This document shows, in pieces, positions 10,301 through 19,621 of a stretch of DNA of 64,000 bases. The translations under genes and the position numbers were made by a program. The notes under the pieces were generated by a model, which made no database searches, had not been told where the DNA came from, and was given only the letters and a program-made list of their open reading frames with translations. Numbering within the stretch: the stretch's first letter is position 1; each line of letters starts with the position of its first letter. This DNA is from CAVVIO01 sp963748095. Lineage in GTDB: Bacteria > Bacteroidota > Bacteroidia > Bacteroidales > UBA10428. Where the stretch lies: contig CAVVIO010000044.1 of assembly GCA_963748095.1 (NCBI GenBank), forward strand, positions 12,150-76,149. The letters run 5' to 3'.

Positions 10301-11428
10301 TCAATATTCCACGCATTGTTTTGTCCATGTGGGACCATTGATATAAAACATCCCATTCTTATAGTAAACCGGTTCAATGCCCATTTGAGGAGTTTTCTCC
10401 CATGGTTTAAGATCCGGGCAGTAAGGATAAGGACGCTTATCATACATCAGGTAATGACAAGAGCTCCACAACTTACCATCGGGACCTATAAATAATGCAT
10501 TATGACCTGTTTCGCAGTATGGGTCCTCAGAGTCATTGTATTTTAAAGTGTCATATCCGCCTTCAATAGCCATTTGCCGGCGATATTCCCTTTTACGGGT
10601 ACCAAAGATTGGCTCGGGTGAAGCCAGTTCCCACGGACCAAGCGGCGATTTTGATTTTAAAAGGCCTACTTCGTATCCACGGGTCCATGTTGAAAAAAAC
10701 ATGAAGTAGGTTCCATCTTTCTTCACAACAAATGGTCCCTCGATACCTCCGAACATCCACCCGGGGTTACCAGGCGATCTTTTATCCAGAAATTTCTGAA
10801 TTTGACCAACGATTTTTCCGGTGGATAAGTCAATTTTTGCCTGAAAAAGTCCGTTCCCGCTACAGTAAAGATAGGTCTGTCCATCATCGTCCTGAAACAA
10901 AGTGGCATCATTGTTATATTGTGGTGTCAACGGACCGTTTACCAGTTTGTACGGGCCTGTCACCGAATCCGATGCAAACAACCAGATGCTATGCGTTTTC
11001 ATTCCTTTCGGGTCTTCTTTGGTGACTTTCCCGCTGTTAACTGTAAGCCAATATTTGTGATTGATATAATGAATCTCCGGTGCCCAGAAACGTCCATTGT
11101 AAGGACAATCGGGAGGTAATTTGCTTGCATCGATGAGCCATGAATATTGTTTCCAGTGAAGCAGGTCATCCGAAACCAATAACCGTACACCCGGATTATG
11201 ACCAGTCCATACCGGCAGTGAAGTTCCTGTACAATACCATTTTTCACCAACTTTGATGATGCAATGGTCCCGCATGGCAATGGATGTGTCCCTTGTAATC
11301 GGGTTGGTATAACAGAAAACATGGCTGGCAGCTTTTTCCACTGTAGCTCCCTTATTTATACTTTCCTGGGCAAAACATGCTGATGTTAATAAAAATAAGC
11401 TCCAAAACAAAATTAATTTACGACTCAT
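10301..11428 (-). CDS. Glycoside hydrolase family 43, single-domain
   Basis: Predicted secreted propeller enzyme of 375 residues with no accessory module. Signal peptide MSRKLILFWSLFLLTSACFAQ; the Cys just before the cleavage site gives a weak lipoprotein alternative. Candidate catalytic residues are Asp54 in AMRDHCIIKV, Asp174 in YNNDATLFQDDDG and Glu230 in GGIEGPFVVKKDGTYF. The GPW..SP blade signature is present (KSPLGPWELASPEP). The first Asp lies in an unusual MRDHC context rather than HPDP or ADP, so it belongs to a GH43 subfamily different from the other four in the window. ETGHNALFIGPDGKLW probably supplies the metal-coordinating His. Arabinofuranosidase, xylosidase or galactosidase activity are all possible. 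Confidence 0.85.
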   Translation of the reverse strand: MSRKLILFWSLFLLTSACFAQESINKGATVEKAASHVFCYTNPITRDTSIAMRDHCIIKVGEKWYCTGTSLPVWTGHNPGVRLLVSDDLLHWKQYSWLIDASKLPPDCPYNGRFWAPEIHYINHKYWLTVNSGKVTKEDPKGMKTHSIWLFASDSVTGPYKLVNGPLTPQYNNDATLFQDDDGQTYLYCSGNGLFQAKIDLSTGKIVGQIQKFLDKRSPGNPGWMFGGIEGPFVVKKDGTYFMFFSTWTRGYEVGLLKSKSPLGPWELASPEPIFGTRKREYRRQMAIEGGYDTLKYNDSEDPYCETGHNALFIGPDGKLWSSCHYLMYDKRPYPYCPDLKPWEKTPQMGIEPVYYKNGMFYINGPTWTKQCVEY

Positions 11429-11459
11429 AGCGATTTTAAAAGTTTTTTAATTTAATTTT

Positions 11460-12824
11460 TTATTTAAAACTTATCCAGTCAACTTCAACGGGGTTATTCT
11501 CTTTTGACAATACAATCAGATTTTGAATACCGTGCTTTAATCCGGATAATGGCGCTTCCACGTCATTCCATTCATTTCCTGCGGGAATTTTTACCAACGC
11601 GATTACAGGACCTTCGGCATTATTTAATCTGACTTGTAAAATACCTCCCGTTTTCGATAAAGCTCTTACTGCCACAGATTTGAATTTTTTCTTTCCAAAA
11701 TCAACCCCATTGTATTGTACCCAGGCGTCCTTGTTGTTAAAAACAGTCTTCCAGCCTTTAAAGGTATCAAGCGTATCCAGAAAAGCGATTGACGTTCCTT
11801 TGTCGCTTATTTTACTGTACCGGTCTATCTGTATTTTCTGAGAAGCATTTGTTAATCCTACGCCACGCAAGGTTGGAATTACTTTTTGAATTGTGCCATC
11901 AGGATTGAAGAACATACTGTCAATACGGACTGACCTGTTTTTATCGAATTTGGGCGACAGATCATTACGATGGTAAAATAAATACCACTGTCCTTTGAAA
12001 TTTATAAAGGATTGGTGATTTGTCCAACAGTTGGGGGATTCGTCCATAATCACCCCGGCAACTTTAAAAGGTCCCATGGGGCTGCTACCCATAGCATACT
12101 CAAGGCTTTCTGTCTTGTCCCGTACATGCGGATAAGTGAGATAATATATACCATTGCGTTCGAACGTGAAGGGACCTTCCTTCAGCCCTTTAACAGGCAG
12201 ATTGTCAATAATCACAGGTTTGGAGGCAAGTTCGGTCATATTATCTTTCAGTTTGGCTACATATATATTTCTTGCGGCCCAGTATAAATAAGCCTGTCCG
12301 TCTTTGTCGATAAACGGGCACGGATCGATGCCATGAACTCCTAAAATTGGGGTTGGCTCCGGGACAAATGGCCCATCAGGATTATCCGAAATGGCCACAC
12401 CAATTGAAAATCCTCTTCCATAAGCAGTATCTTTTGCAGGAGCCGGAAAATAAAAGTAGTATTTCCCGTTTCTGTAGATACAATCAGGCGCCCACATACT
12501 GTAGGCTTTTGGATTGGCCCAATTCACTTTATCCTGACTTACGATTACACCATGGTCGATCCAGTCTGTAAGATTTGCAGATGAAAACACATGATAGTCT
12601 TCCATACAAAACCAGCCAACACGCCCCTTTCCTTCCGTTGCCAGAATATCATGTGAAGGATACAGATAAACGCTGTCTCCGAATACTCTTGCCGATGGAT
12701 CGGCTGTAAACTGGTCGCGTATAATCGGATTCTGGGCCAATGCTGAATCAACAAAGAAAAAAGCGAAAACCCCTGCTATGAGATGATGCAATTTTAATCT
12801 TTTAAAGAAAAATGTCCTTTTCAT
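11460..12824 (-). CDS. Glycoside hydrolase family 43 with C-terminal CBM6 (arabinoxylan arabinofuranohydrolase-like)
   Basis: Exported 454-residue enzyme. Hydrophobic signal about residues 11-30 (LKLHHLIAGVFAFFFVDSALA). GH43 triad: Asp42 in FTADPSARV, Asp167 in HGIDPCPFIDKDG, Glu216 in LKEGPFTFERNGIYY. The catalytic propeller ends near 320. Residues about 330-454 form a beta-sandwich resembling CBM6 (SVAVRALSKTGGILQVRLNN, ending NPVEVDWISFK). The layout is that of arabinoxylan arabinofuranohydrolases, which remove arabinose from xylan backbone residues. It is a paralogue of the GH43-CBM6 at 24464-25840, sharing NPxxxxxxTADP, the SxxxxWxDHG strand and the general architecture. Fourteen bp separate it from the preceding GH43, so one transcript is likely. 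Confidence 0.9.
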   Translation of the reverse strand: MKRTFFFKRLKLHHLIAGVFAFFFVDSALAQNPIIRDQFTADPSARVFGDSVYLYPSHDILATEGKGRVGWFCMEDYHVFSSANLTDWIDHGVIVSQDKVNWANPKAYSMWAPDCIYRNGKYYFYFPAPAKDTAYGRGFSIGVAISDNPDGPFVPEPTPILGVHGIDPCPFIDKDGQAYLYWAARNIYVAKLKDNMTELASKPVIIDNLPVKGLKEGPFTFERNGIYYLTYPHVRDKTESLEYAMGSSPMGPFKVAGVIMDESPNCWTNHQSFINFKGQWYLFYHRNDLSPKFDKNRSVRIDSMFFNPDGTIQKVIPTLRGVGLTNASQKIQIDRYSKISDKGTSIAFLDTLDTFKGWKTVFNNKDAWVQYNGVDFGKKKFKSVAVRALSKTGGILQVRLNNAEGPVIALVKIPAGNEWNDVEAPLSGLKHGIQNLIVLSKENNPVEVDWISFK

Positions 12825-12838
12825 AGTTAATATCTTTT

Positions 12839-14389
12839 TTAATTTTCAGGGGTCATTTTAAACCAGTCAAAATCAACATATCCCCCTGTTTTTTGTGTTG
12901 CATAATTAAACAGACAAAATTTATTCCCGGTGAAAATTTTCAGGTTAAACTGCATCAACTGTTGATTGCCGAGAGGAGTATAATCCCTGTTATCATAACT
13001 ATATCCGAAGGTTGCCTTCCGTGCGGTATTTGATGCAATTGAGTGAAGGTATACAATGTTGCCTTTCAACGGTACAGAATCAATAACTTCACCGTTGTTA
13101 ACCATTATCAGTTGTTTCGACCCGTTTTCCTGCTTTACGGCAATATAAGCATAAGGATCCTGAAATACGGCCAAACCTGCTATATCGCCGTCCTTCATAT
13201 TTGTCACGTCTATCTGTGTAGTTCCAATTGTCGGTATCGAATCGGAATAATATTTAAATATCCGTTGTGTAAGTGTATTCCGGGCTTCACGTAAGTTAGT
13301 AACCGTTTTCACTGTTGTTAACCTCAGGTAACCGGGCCGCTGTGTGAGTGACCATTTGTCCGGATCGGGATTATGGTTCCACCCCCACTGCATCCCCAGT
13401 GTGGTTTCATTAAAATCATCCGAAGTTGGTAAATCCGTTATTGGGTAAACTTTTCCTACGTCCGGTTTTTTATAAGTAACTACACCTTTCCCGTCAACTC
13501 CAACCATTGGCCAGCCATTGACCCAGGTTACAGGTTGTAAGGAAGGAAAACGACCGAACGGCCCGCTGTCAACAAACAGCATGGTCCACCATTCACCTGT
13601 CTGGGTTTTTATAAGCGCACCCTGATGTATGCCAAATGTTACCCCGGGAGTTGTATCTCTTATAACGACCTTTTGTTCATAGGGCCCGTAAATATTTTTT
13701 GAACGCAATGCAACCTGAATTCCATCCAAACCACCGTAAGTACAATATAAATAATAATAACCATTGATTTTATAGACATGGGTTCCTTCAAGCCCTTTCC
13801 GGATATCACCCGTGTAAACCAGTGAATCGTTTCCCTTAGGAGCAAAGTTTGTATCAAGTTCTGTAATGCTTATTTTACTGTATCCGTGAGCCACATATAT
13901 TCTTCCGTCATCATCAAAAAATAAGCCCGGATCATAAAATCCTTTCGGCAATTTCCTGATTTTCCAGGGGCCTTCGGCTTTTTCAGCAGAACAAAGAAAT
14001 CCGCCTTCATCGAGTGTAATAAAGAGAAGGTAAAACTTCCCGTTATGATACTTTAAGCTGGTGGCCCATTGTCCGTGACCATACCTGTTACAGCCATCGA
14101 GGTCGTAACATGGACTGAAGTCGAAACGGGGAACGGCATTGCTACAGTATTCCCAGTTAACCAGGTCTTTTGATTTAAGAACAGTTACCCCGGGAAAGAT
14201 GAACATAGTAGTAGTTACCATGTAGTAAGTATTGCCAACAAGGATTACATCCGGATCAGGAAAGTCAGCAGCAATAACCGGATTGGTATAAGTTCCGTTT
14301 CCATTATCGCTGTGTATTTTTTGAGCTTTCAGGCTTATTTGCAGTAGAGCCGAAAACCCTAAAATCATAGCAATTAGTTTAACATTCAT
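12839..14389 (-). CDS. Glycoside hydrolase family 43, beta-xylosidase-like with C-terminal beta-sandwich
   Basis: Exported enzyme of 516 residues. The frame opens at 14428, but the ATG at 14389 starts directly into the signal peptide (MNVKLIAMILGFSALLQISLKAQ), so I prefer it. Triad: Asp45 in AADFPDPDVILV, Asp153 in GFYDPGLFFDDDG, Glu201 in GLEGTHVYKINGYYY. The second half (about 330-516: SDDFNETTLGMQWGWNHNPDPDKWSLTQRPGYLRL, continued to YVDFDWFKM) is the GH43 C2 concanavalin-like domain that closes the active-site pocket in beta-xylosidases and exo-enzymes. It is the first gene of the GH43-rich group below the frameshifted GH31, with a 187 bp gap upstream. Confidence 0.88.
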   Translation of the reverse strand: MNVKLIAMILGFSALLQISLKAQKIHSDNGNGTYTNPVIAADFPDPDVILVGNTYYMVTTTMFIFPGVTVLKSKDLVNWEYCSNAVPRFDFSPCYDLDGCNRYGHGQWATSLKYHNGKFYLLFITLDEGGFLCSAEKAEGPWKIRKLPKGFYDPGLFFDDDGRIYVAHGYSKISITELDTNFAPKGNDSLVYTGDIRKGLEGTHVYKINGYYYLYCTYGGLDGIQVALRSKNIYGPYEQKVVIRDTTPGVTFGIHQGALIKTQTGEWWTMLFVDSGPFGRFPSLQPVTWVNGWPMVGVDGKGVVTYKKPDVGKVYPITDLPTSDDFNETTLGMQWGWNHNPDPDKWSLTQRPGYLRLTTVKTVTNLREARNTLTQRIFKYYSDSIPTIGTTQIDVTNMKDGDIAGLAVFQDPYAYIAVKQENGSKQLIMVNNGEVIDSVPLKGNIVYLHSIASNTARKATFGYSYDNRDYTPLGNQQLMQFNLKIFTGNKFCLFNYATQKTGGYVDFDWFKMTPEN

Positions 14390-14576
14390 TCTTATTTTAA
14401 TTAAGTGATCTATTTTAAAAACCATCAATTCCTGAATTTAGGCATGAAATAATTGTATCAAATTTATTCCAATTATTTTTAAGTTTTCATTTCTTACTAA
14501 TTTACATCTACGAATTGAAATTTACAACAACAATATTTAAGGTGTTCTTCCCATTTTCTTATCAGCTGAATTGTCG

Positions 14577-17196
14577 TTAATTCTGTTCAATTCGAATTTC
14601 CGTTTTCTTCCCGGTGTAAATCACGTGCTTTTTCATTTTGCTCATGGCTATGCCCATTCCTTCAGATTCGTTCACGAGCACAACGTTAAAAATGCGTTTT
14701 GTCAGACAACCCGGATAACTTCCCTGCCTGTCACCAATCGTTAATGTTTTGTGTTGTTCGTCCCAACTGAATGGGATAATTGTATAACTACCTTTCTCAT
14801 AGTCATAATTATCCCCTTCGTCTTCATATAAATCGAACAGGCCATCAGCACCTTGATATATGCGAACCTCAAGTGTATCCGCTGATTTTTGCCCGGTATA
14901 TTGAATGAACTTGCCCATTGGTATGATTGAACCTGCTTTAACAAACAATGGGATTTTATCCAGCGGAGCTGCTGTACTTATTGTTTGGCCTCCATTAAAT
15001 TGTTTGCCGGTCCAGAAGTCGTACCACGATGCCGATTGGGGTAAATAAACCTGCCATTCCGAAACATTTGGCCTGGTAACCGGAGCAACGAGAAATGATT
15101 TACCAAACATGTATTCAAACTGCTGGCTTAATGCGGCATTATCACCGTTAAAGTCCATTACCAGCGGACGCATCATCGTTGATCCATTATGAGTAATTTG
15201 CCATGCATCCGAATATATATAAGGCATTAACCGATAGCGAAGGTTTAACATTTTCCGCATGTTGTTCTCAACTTGTTGACCATACTTCCATGCTTCGGTT
15301 TCCGATTGGTATCCATGAATACGGAAAACCGGATTGAAAGCGCCCCATTGGTACCATCGTGTAAGTAATTCATGGTATTTTTCATCCGTATACTGGGAAG
15401 GGCCGGGACGGAAGAAACCACCTATATCTGTTGTCCAGAAAGGCATTCCTGTTAAAGAGTAATCCAATCCGGCAACAATTTGCCTTCTGTAAGCATCCCA
15501 GGTACCGCCAATATCGCCCGACCAGTTGATCGTCCCATATCGTTGCTGGCCGGCGAAAGCCGACCTTACTAAAATGCAAACCCTTTTATCGGACGTTGTT
15601 TTGCGCTGCCCTTCATAAACTGATTTACTTACAAACAGCGGATAGGTCAGGCGATAAAAATCACCAGGTCCCAGATAGGTTTCTTTACCTGTTAGCGCAT
15701 CGTTTTCGGGTTCAGTAGCATCCATCCACCATGAGTCAACACCCTGAGAAAATAAATTTTTATTCAGAGTATTCCAGTAATCTTTTCTTGTTTCCGGATT
15801 GAAATAATCCAACCATTTACTATCTGGTATATACAGATTTTTTTTCACGAACTCCTGACCAATTTTTGAATTCTTATCCGGGTTTGACCAGATCGAAATG
15901 TTAAAATGTGCATTTAAATCGTGTAATTCTTTGATAAAACCTGATGGATTGGGATAATTGGTTTCATCAAACTCCGGAACGCCCCAGCCATTGTTGCCCC
16001 AGTATTGCCAGTCCTGCACAATCACATCCATCGGGATGTTTCTTTTACGAAATTCTTTGACCGTTTCTATCAGATTTGTACTTGAAGTGTAGCGTTCACG
16101 GCATTGCCAAAATCCATAAGCCCAAAGAGGTAGCATGGGAACGTTACCCGAAAGATTGCGATAGGTGGCAATTACACTATCGGCAGAAGGGCCATAAAAT
16201 ACAACATAATCGAGTAACCCGGCATTGGGGGAACGGAATGTTGTTTTATTATTTATTCGTTTCCATGATAATTTGGGAGTATTTGATGATTTACATACCA
16301 CCTGTACACTATGTTCCCCCGCTTTCAATTTAACAATTGTGCTTACTGCCGGCGGAAGCCATAAGTTCGACTGATCGATACGTACTGTATCGTCAATTAT
16401 AAGAAGTTGACGACTGTCCATATCGCCAAGATCAAGCATCATGGAGTATTCACCATCTTTTTCAAGTGAGAATTTTCCGGTATAAAGAGATTGTCTCCTG
16501 GAAACTTTTTGTGTCCCTGAAGTCGTTGTCACTTCTACCTCCTGATTTTCACCGGATTCAGCATCTTTTTTCGTAAGAGGAATAGAATTGTCCGCGGGGT
16601 TAAAATACGTCAGACCGTATTGATGCCAGAGAATTCCGTAGCCTCTGCTGGAATAAACAAAGGGTATTGAAATTTGCGAGTTTACCTGTATCAACTTCCG
16701 GCAGACATTCCGCAGATTATAATGCCCATCCTGGAACTGTCCCAATCCAAATAAATATTCGTTCTCCGGCGAATCAAAACTTTGCTCTGCCAGGATAGCA
16801 TGGTTCACCCATAACAGAATCAGGTATTAATTTCCGGCTTTCGGGTTCTTCGCTCAGGAATATTTTTCCTGAATTATCGGAAAAAGACAATTTGCCGGTT
16901 TGTTTATCCAGATTAATACTAATATTTTTCTGTTTTATTTCAAGTTTTGAAGGCAAATCGGAAACCTGGAACCCGGGAGTTGAAACACTTGAAGTAAAAA
17001 TAAGCTCAGGCAGGCTTGCTTTAGTATCCTTATAGAATCTGATCCTTACAGCATTGTCAGCTATAGGATGGATACTAAGAGTCCCCTCAGGTAAAACGAC
17101 ATTTACCTGATCCGTTTTTTGTTCAAAATTTTTTACAATCTGACCCTGGCAAAGAACAGGGAACAAACTCATGAATAAAAAGTATCTTAATTTCAT
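14577..17196 (-). pseudogene. Glycoside hydrolase family 31 (alpha-xylosidase type, PA14 insert), split by a single-base frameshift
   Basis: The N-terminal piece starts at the ATG at 17196 (signal MKLRYFLFMSLFPVLCQGQ) and reads a GH31 N-terminal beta domain to FLSEEPESRKLIPDSVM, then leaves frame and stops at 16774. The main piece (frame open from GTG 16808 to 14577, 743 codons) continues NHAILAEQSFDSPENEYLFGLGQ. Deleting one C from CCC at 16808-16810 joins them as SVMVNHAILAEQSF. The catalytic part is complete: nucleophile Asp363 in SWWMDATEPE and acid/base Asp432 in NWSGDIGGTW. A PA14-like insert (about 100-195, QSLYTGKFSLEKDGEYSMMLD) is as known in xyloglucan/xylan alpha-xylosidases. Expected role is removal of non-reducing alpha-xylosyl side groups. 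Confidence 0.88.
16808..16810 (-). other. Frameshift site in GH31 (one extra C in a CCC run on the plus strand)
   Basis: Minus-strand ATG GGT GAA CCA becomes ATG GTG AAC CAT GCT ATC CTG when one G is dropped, bringing the signal-peptide piece into frame with the catalytic piece. No other disruption is visible on either side. Confidence 0.75.
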
Positions 17197-17353
17197 TTTA
17201 GCGATTGTTAGACTTAAGTTAATAAAATAAGCAGCTAATAACTTATATAGTATCGGCAAGAAAACTCCATTTTCTTATCCAAAACCGGACTTTTCGGGTA
17301 AGCACTATATAAGCAAAAGGATGGTTGCCGAACACAAATTCTTCATTTTTTAT

Positions 17354-18373
17354 TCATCCTTTAACATCGATTAATATTTTGGTAACCATCCCCGGATTTT
17401 CATCCCAGTATTTAAAAGCTTCGGGAACCTGGTCAAAGGAAAAAGTTCTGGTAATCAGATTTAAATAAGGCTTTTCTTTACGTTCAAACATTTGGATAAC
17501 AGAAGGAAAGACCCTGAGCGCATTGCGCGAACCATAAATATTCAGCTCTTTACGAACAATTAATTGAGAATTGAAATGTACTTCTTCTTTTGAATAGCCG
17601 ATTGATATAACCCTGCCGGCAAAAGAAACAGCTTCGAGGGCCAGAACAAAGGTCGCCGGATTGCCAACTGCCTCTATTACAACATTCACGCCTTCATTTC
17701 TTGTTAATTCCTTAATTCTGGAAAGCGCATTCTCCTTTTTACTATTAATTACATAAGCAGCGCCGAAATTTTTCGCAATCTCTAATTTTGCATCGTCAAT
17801 ATCCATGGCAATTACAGTAGCCCCTTTTCGGACTGTGGCACATAAAGCACCCATTCCTATGGTACCGCATCCAATGAGTAAAACTGTATCTGTTTCCCTT
17901 ACTTCCCCCCGGTTTGCACCGTGATATCCAACACTCATAGGTTCCACCAATACCAACTCCTGAAGAGAAAGTTTATCGTTGGTAAAAATTTTATCGTAAG
18001 GGATTCGTATCTTCTTTGTAAGAGCTCCATCGCGTTGTACACCGAGTGTTTGGTTAAACTCACATGTATTAATGCGCCCGGCGCGACAAGCGGGACAAAT
18101 ACCACAGTTGGTATAAGGAGATACCGTTGCTTTATCGCCTATTTTGAAAGAATCAGGAACCCGGTTTCCCTTGTCAATAATCTTTCCGCTTATTTCATGA
18201 CCTGGAATCCGTGGAAAAGTAACAAGTGGCATAAGTCCACGATAGGCATTTAAATCGCTTCCGCATAATCCAATGTAATGTACCTCAAGCATTACCTCAT
18301 TTGAATCGAGGACCGGCTCTTCTATTTCTATTTCCTGAACTGATTTTTTAGCAGTAATAGCAAATGCTTTCAT
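17354..18373 (-). CDS. Zinc-dependent medium-chain dehydrogenase, candidate L-galactonate (or keto-deoxy-sugar-acid) dehydrogenase
   Basis: Cytoplasmic NAD(P)-dependent alcohol dehydrogenase of 339 residues. Catalytic zinc ligands are Cys in GLCGSDLNAYRG (about 37) and His in IPGHEISG (about 59). The structural zinc cluster CGICPACRAGRINTC lies at about 94-108, and the Rossmann motif is GCGTIGMGALCA (about 169). It sits 3 bp after the COG3618 lactonase and closes a five-gene L-sugar set. In the Bacteroides vulgatus L-galactose pathway an enzyme of this family oxidises L-galactonate to D-tagaturonate; that is the function I infer here. An equivalent dehydrogenase step of a non-phosphorylating L-fucose route is the main alternative. 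No tagaturonate reductase or dehydratase is in the window. Confidence 0.82.
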   Translation of the reverse strand: MKAFAITAKKSVQEIEIEEPVLDSNEVMLEVHYIGLCGSDLNAYRGLMPLVTFPRIPGHEISGKIIDKGNRVPDSFKIGDKATVSPYTNCGICPACRAGRINTCEFNQTLGVQRDGALTKKIRIPYDKIFTNDKLSLQELVLVEPMSVGYHGANRGEVRETDTVLLIGCGTIGMGALCATVRKGATVIAMDIDDAKLEIAKNFGAAYVINSKKENALSRIKELTRNEGVNVVIEAVGNPATFVLALEAVSFAGRVISIGYSKEEVHFNSQLIVRKELNIYGSRNALRVFPSVIQMFERKEKPYLNLITRTFSFDQVPEAFKYWDENPGMVTKILIDVKG

Positions 18374-18376
18374 TAT

Positions 18377-19210
18377 TTATAATTTAAGTTGATAGGCTTT
18401 TAGTGCATTTTCACCAAGAATTTTATTTTTATCCTCTTCCGGATATGTTTCAATGTAGTCTAATACTACTTCCATAACCTGTTTATATGTTCCGGCAAGC
18501 CTGCATACGGGCCAGTCCGATCCAATCATTAAACGATTTGGGCCAAATGCAGAAAATATGATATAGAGATATGGAATTAAATCCTCCTGTTTCCAGTTTT
18601 TCACATCGGCTTCGGTAACCATCCCCGATAATTTGCAATATACATTTTTATGCCTGGCAAGTTCTTCGATATCTTCTTTCCAGGGGTATACTTTTTTATC
18701 CTTTATTAATGGTTTGGCAATATGATCGAGAACAAAAACCTGGTCAGGAAACTGACTGACAAACTGAATGGTGTTGGGTAAATGTCGCGGAAAAACAAGA
18801 ATATCGTAAGTCAATCCGAATTTTTTCAGACATTTAATTCCTTTTAAGAAATCTTCCCGAAGTATAAAATTATCATCCACTTCATCATGAATAACATGTC
18901 GAACCCCAACCAGTTTCGGGTTGCCGGAAAATTGAACTAGTTGTTCCTCTACCCCGGGAGAACATAAATCAACCCAACCAACCACTCCTTTGATAAAATT
19001 ATTCTGTTCGGCCAGATTAAGAATCCATTTGGTTTCCTCCAGTGATTGACGTGCCTGCACCACTATTGAACCATCGAATCCAATAGAAATAAGTTCAGAT
19101 TGCAATTGGTCAGGCAAATAATTCTTTTGAAGAATCTTCATTTCATTGGATATCCAGTCAAATTCGGATGAATTGTAAGTCCAGAAATGCTGGTGACTGT
19201 CAATTTTCAT
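18377..19210 (-). CDS. COG3618 amidohydrolase-fold sugar lactonase (L-galactono/L-fucono-lactonase type)
   Basis: Cytoplasmic 277-residue hydrolase of the amidohydrolase_2 family. It opens with MKIDSHQHFWTYN, the HxH metal motif. DHIAKP (about 176) carries the middle His, and GSDWPVC (about 235) carries the late Asp. Members hydrolyse sugar-1,5-lactones made by an aldose dehydrogenase, matching the aldo/keto reductase encoded just upstream. Together with the dehydrogenase 3 bp downstream, this gives lactone to aldonate to keto-aldonate. The substrate (L-galactonolactone, L-fuconolactone or L-rhamnonolactone) cannot be told from sequence; context with a Thr-type GH95 favours L-galactonolactone. 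Confidence 0.85.
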   Translation of the reverse strand: MKIDSHQHFWTYNSSEFDWISNEMKILQKNYLPDQLQSELISIGFDGSIVVQARQSLEETKWILNLAEQNNFIKGVVGWVDLCSPGVEEQLVQFSGNPKLVGVRHVIHDEVDDNFILREDFLKGIKCLKKFGLTYDILVFPRHLPNTIQFVSQFPDQVFVLDHIAKPLIKDKKVYPWKEDIEELARHKNVYCKLSGMVTEADVKNWKQEDLIPYLYIIFSAFGPNRLMIGSDWPVCRLAGTYKQVMEVVLDYIETYPEEDKNKILGENALKAYQLKL

Positions 19211-19222
19211 TCCTTAAAAGTT

Positions 19223-19594
19223 TTATTCGAGTTTGAAAATTCTTTCTATCAGTTGCCATTTTTCATCAGCGGTTGCGTTGGCAGATGAATTTTGGAATTT
19301 TGACATATGTTTTTCCCATTCGGATTGACGGGGTTTCTTTGCCAACTCAGCCATTGCCTTGTCATGTTCGAATTCAGGAACAGTATCCATGATCATAAAA
19401 AGCCGGTGTCCGGCCATATAAATTTCCATGTCCAGAATCCCCACTTCACGGATACCCTGGGTAATTTCAGGCCAGGCTTGTCCTTTAGCATGTGCTTTTT
19501 TGTAAGAGGCAATCAGTTCCGGGTCATTACGTAATTCAAGCGTTTTGCAATAGCGCTTGAATTTGGTATAAGAAGTCTTTTCATTATATTCCAT
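19223..19594 (-). CDS. L-rhamnose mutarotase (RhaM/YiiL) family protein
   Basis: Small cytoplasmic ferredoxin-like protein of 123 residues (COG3254). The family landmarks are visible: YKKAHAKGQAWPEI with the His equivalent to the active-site His of E. coli RhaM, GILDMEIYMAGHRLFMIMD, and a late WEKHM. Such enzymes interconvert alpha and beta anomers of an L-6-deoxy or L-hexose sugar. Placed between the permease (28 bp upstream) and the lactonase (12 bp downstream), it probably supplies the anomer used by the sugar dehydrogenase. A rhamnose function is not supported by neighbours, since no RhaA, RhaB or RhaD is present. Confidence 0.85.
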   Translation of the reverse strand: MEYNEKTSYTKFKRYCKTLELRNDPELIASYKKAHAKGQAWPEITQGIREVGILDMEIYMAGHRLFMIMDTVPEFEHDKAMAELAKKPRQSEWEKHMSKFQNSSANATADEKWQLIERIFKLE

Positions 19595-19621
19595 AATACT
19601 TAGTAGTTCAGCTTGATACTA

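Noticed and set aside
19223..19594. L-rhamnose catabolism because of the RhaM-type mutarotase
   Set aside because: No rhamnose isomerase, kinase, aldolase or alpha-rhamnosidase is present. The neighbours are FucP-type permease, AKR and lactonase.
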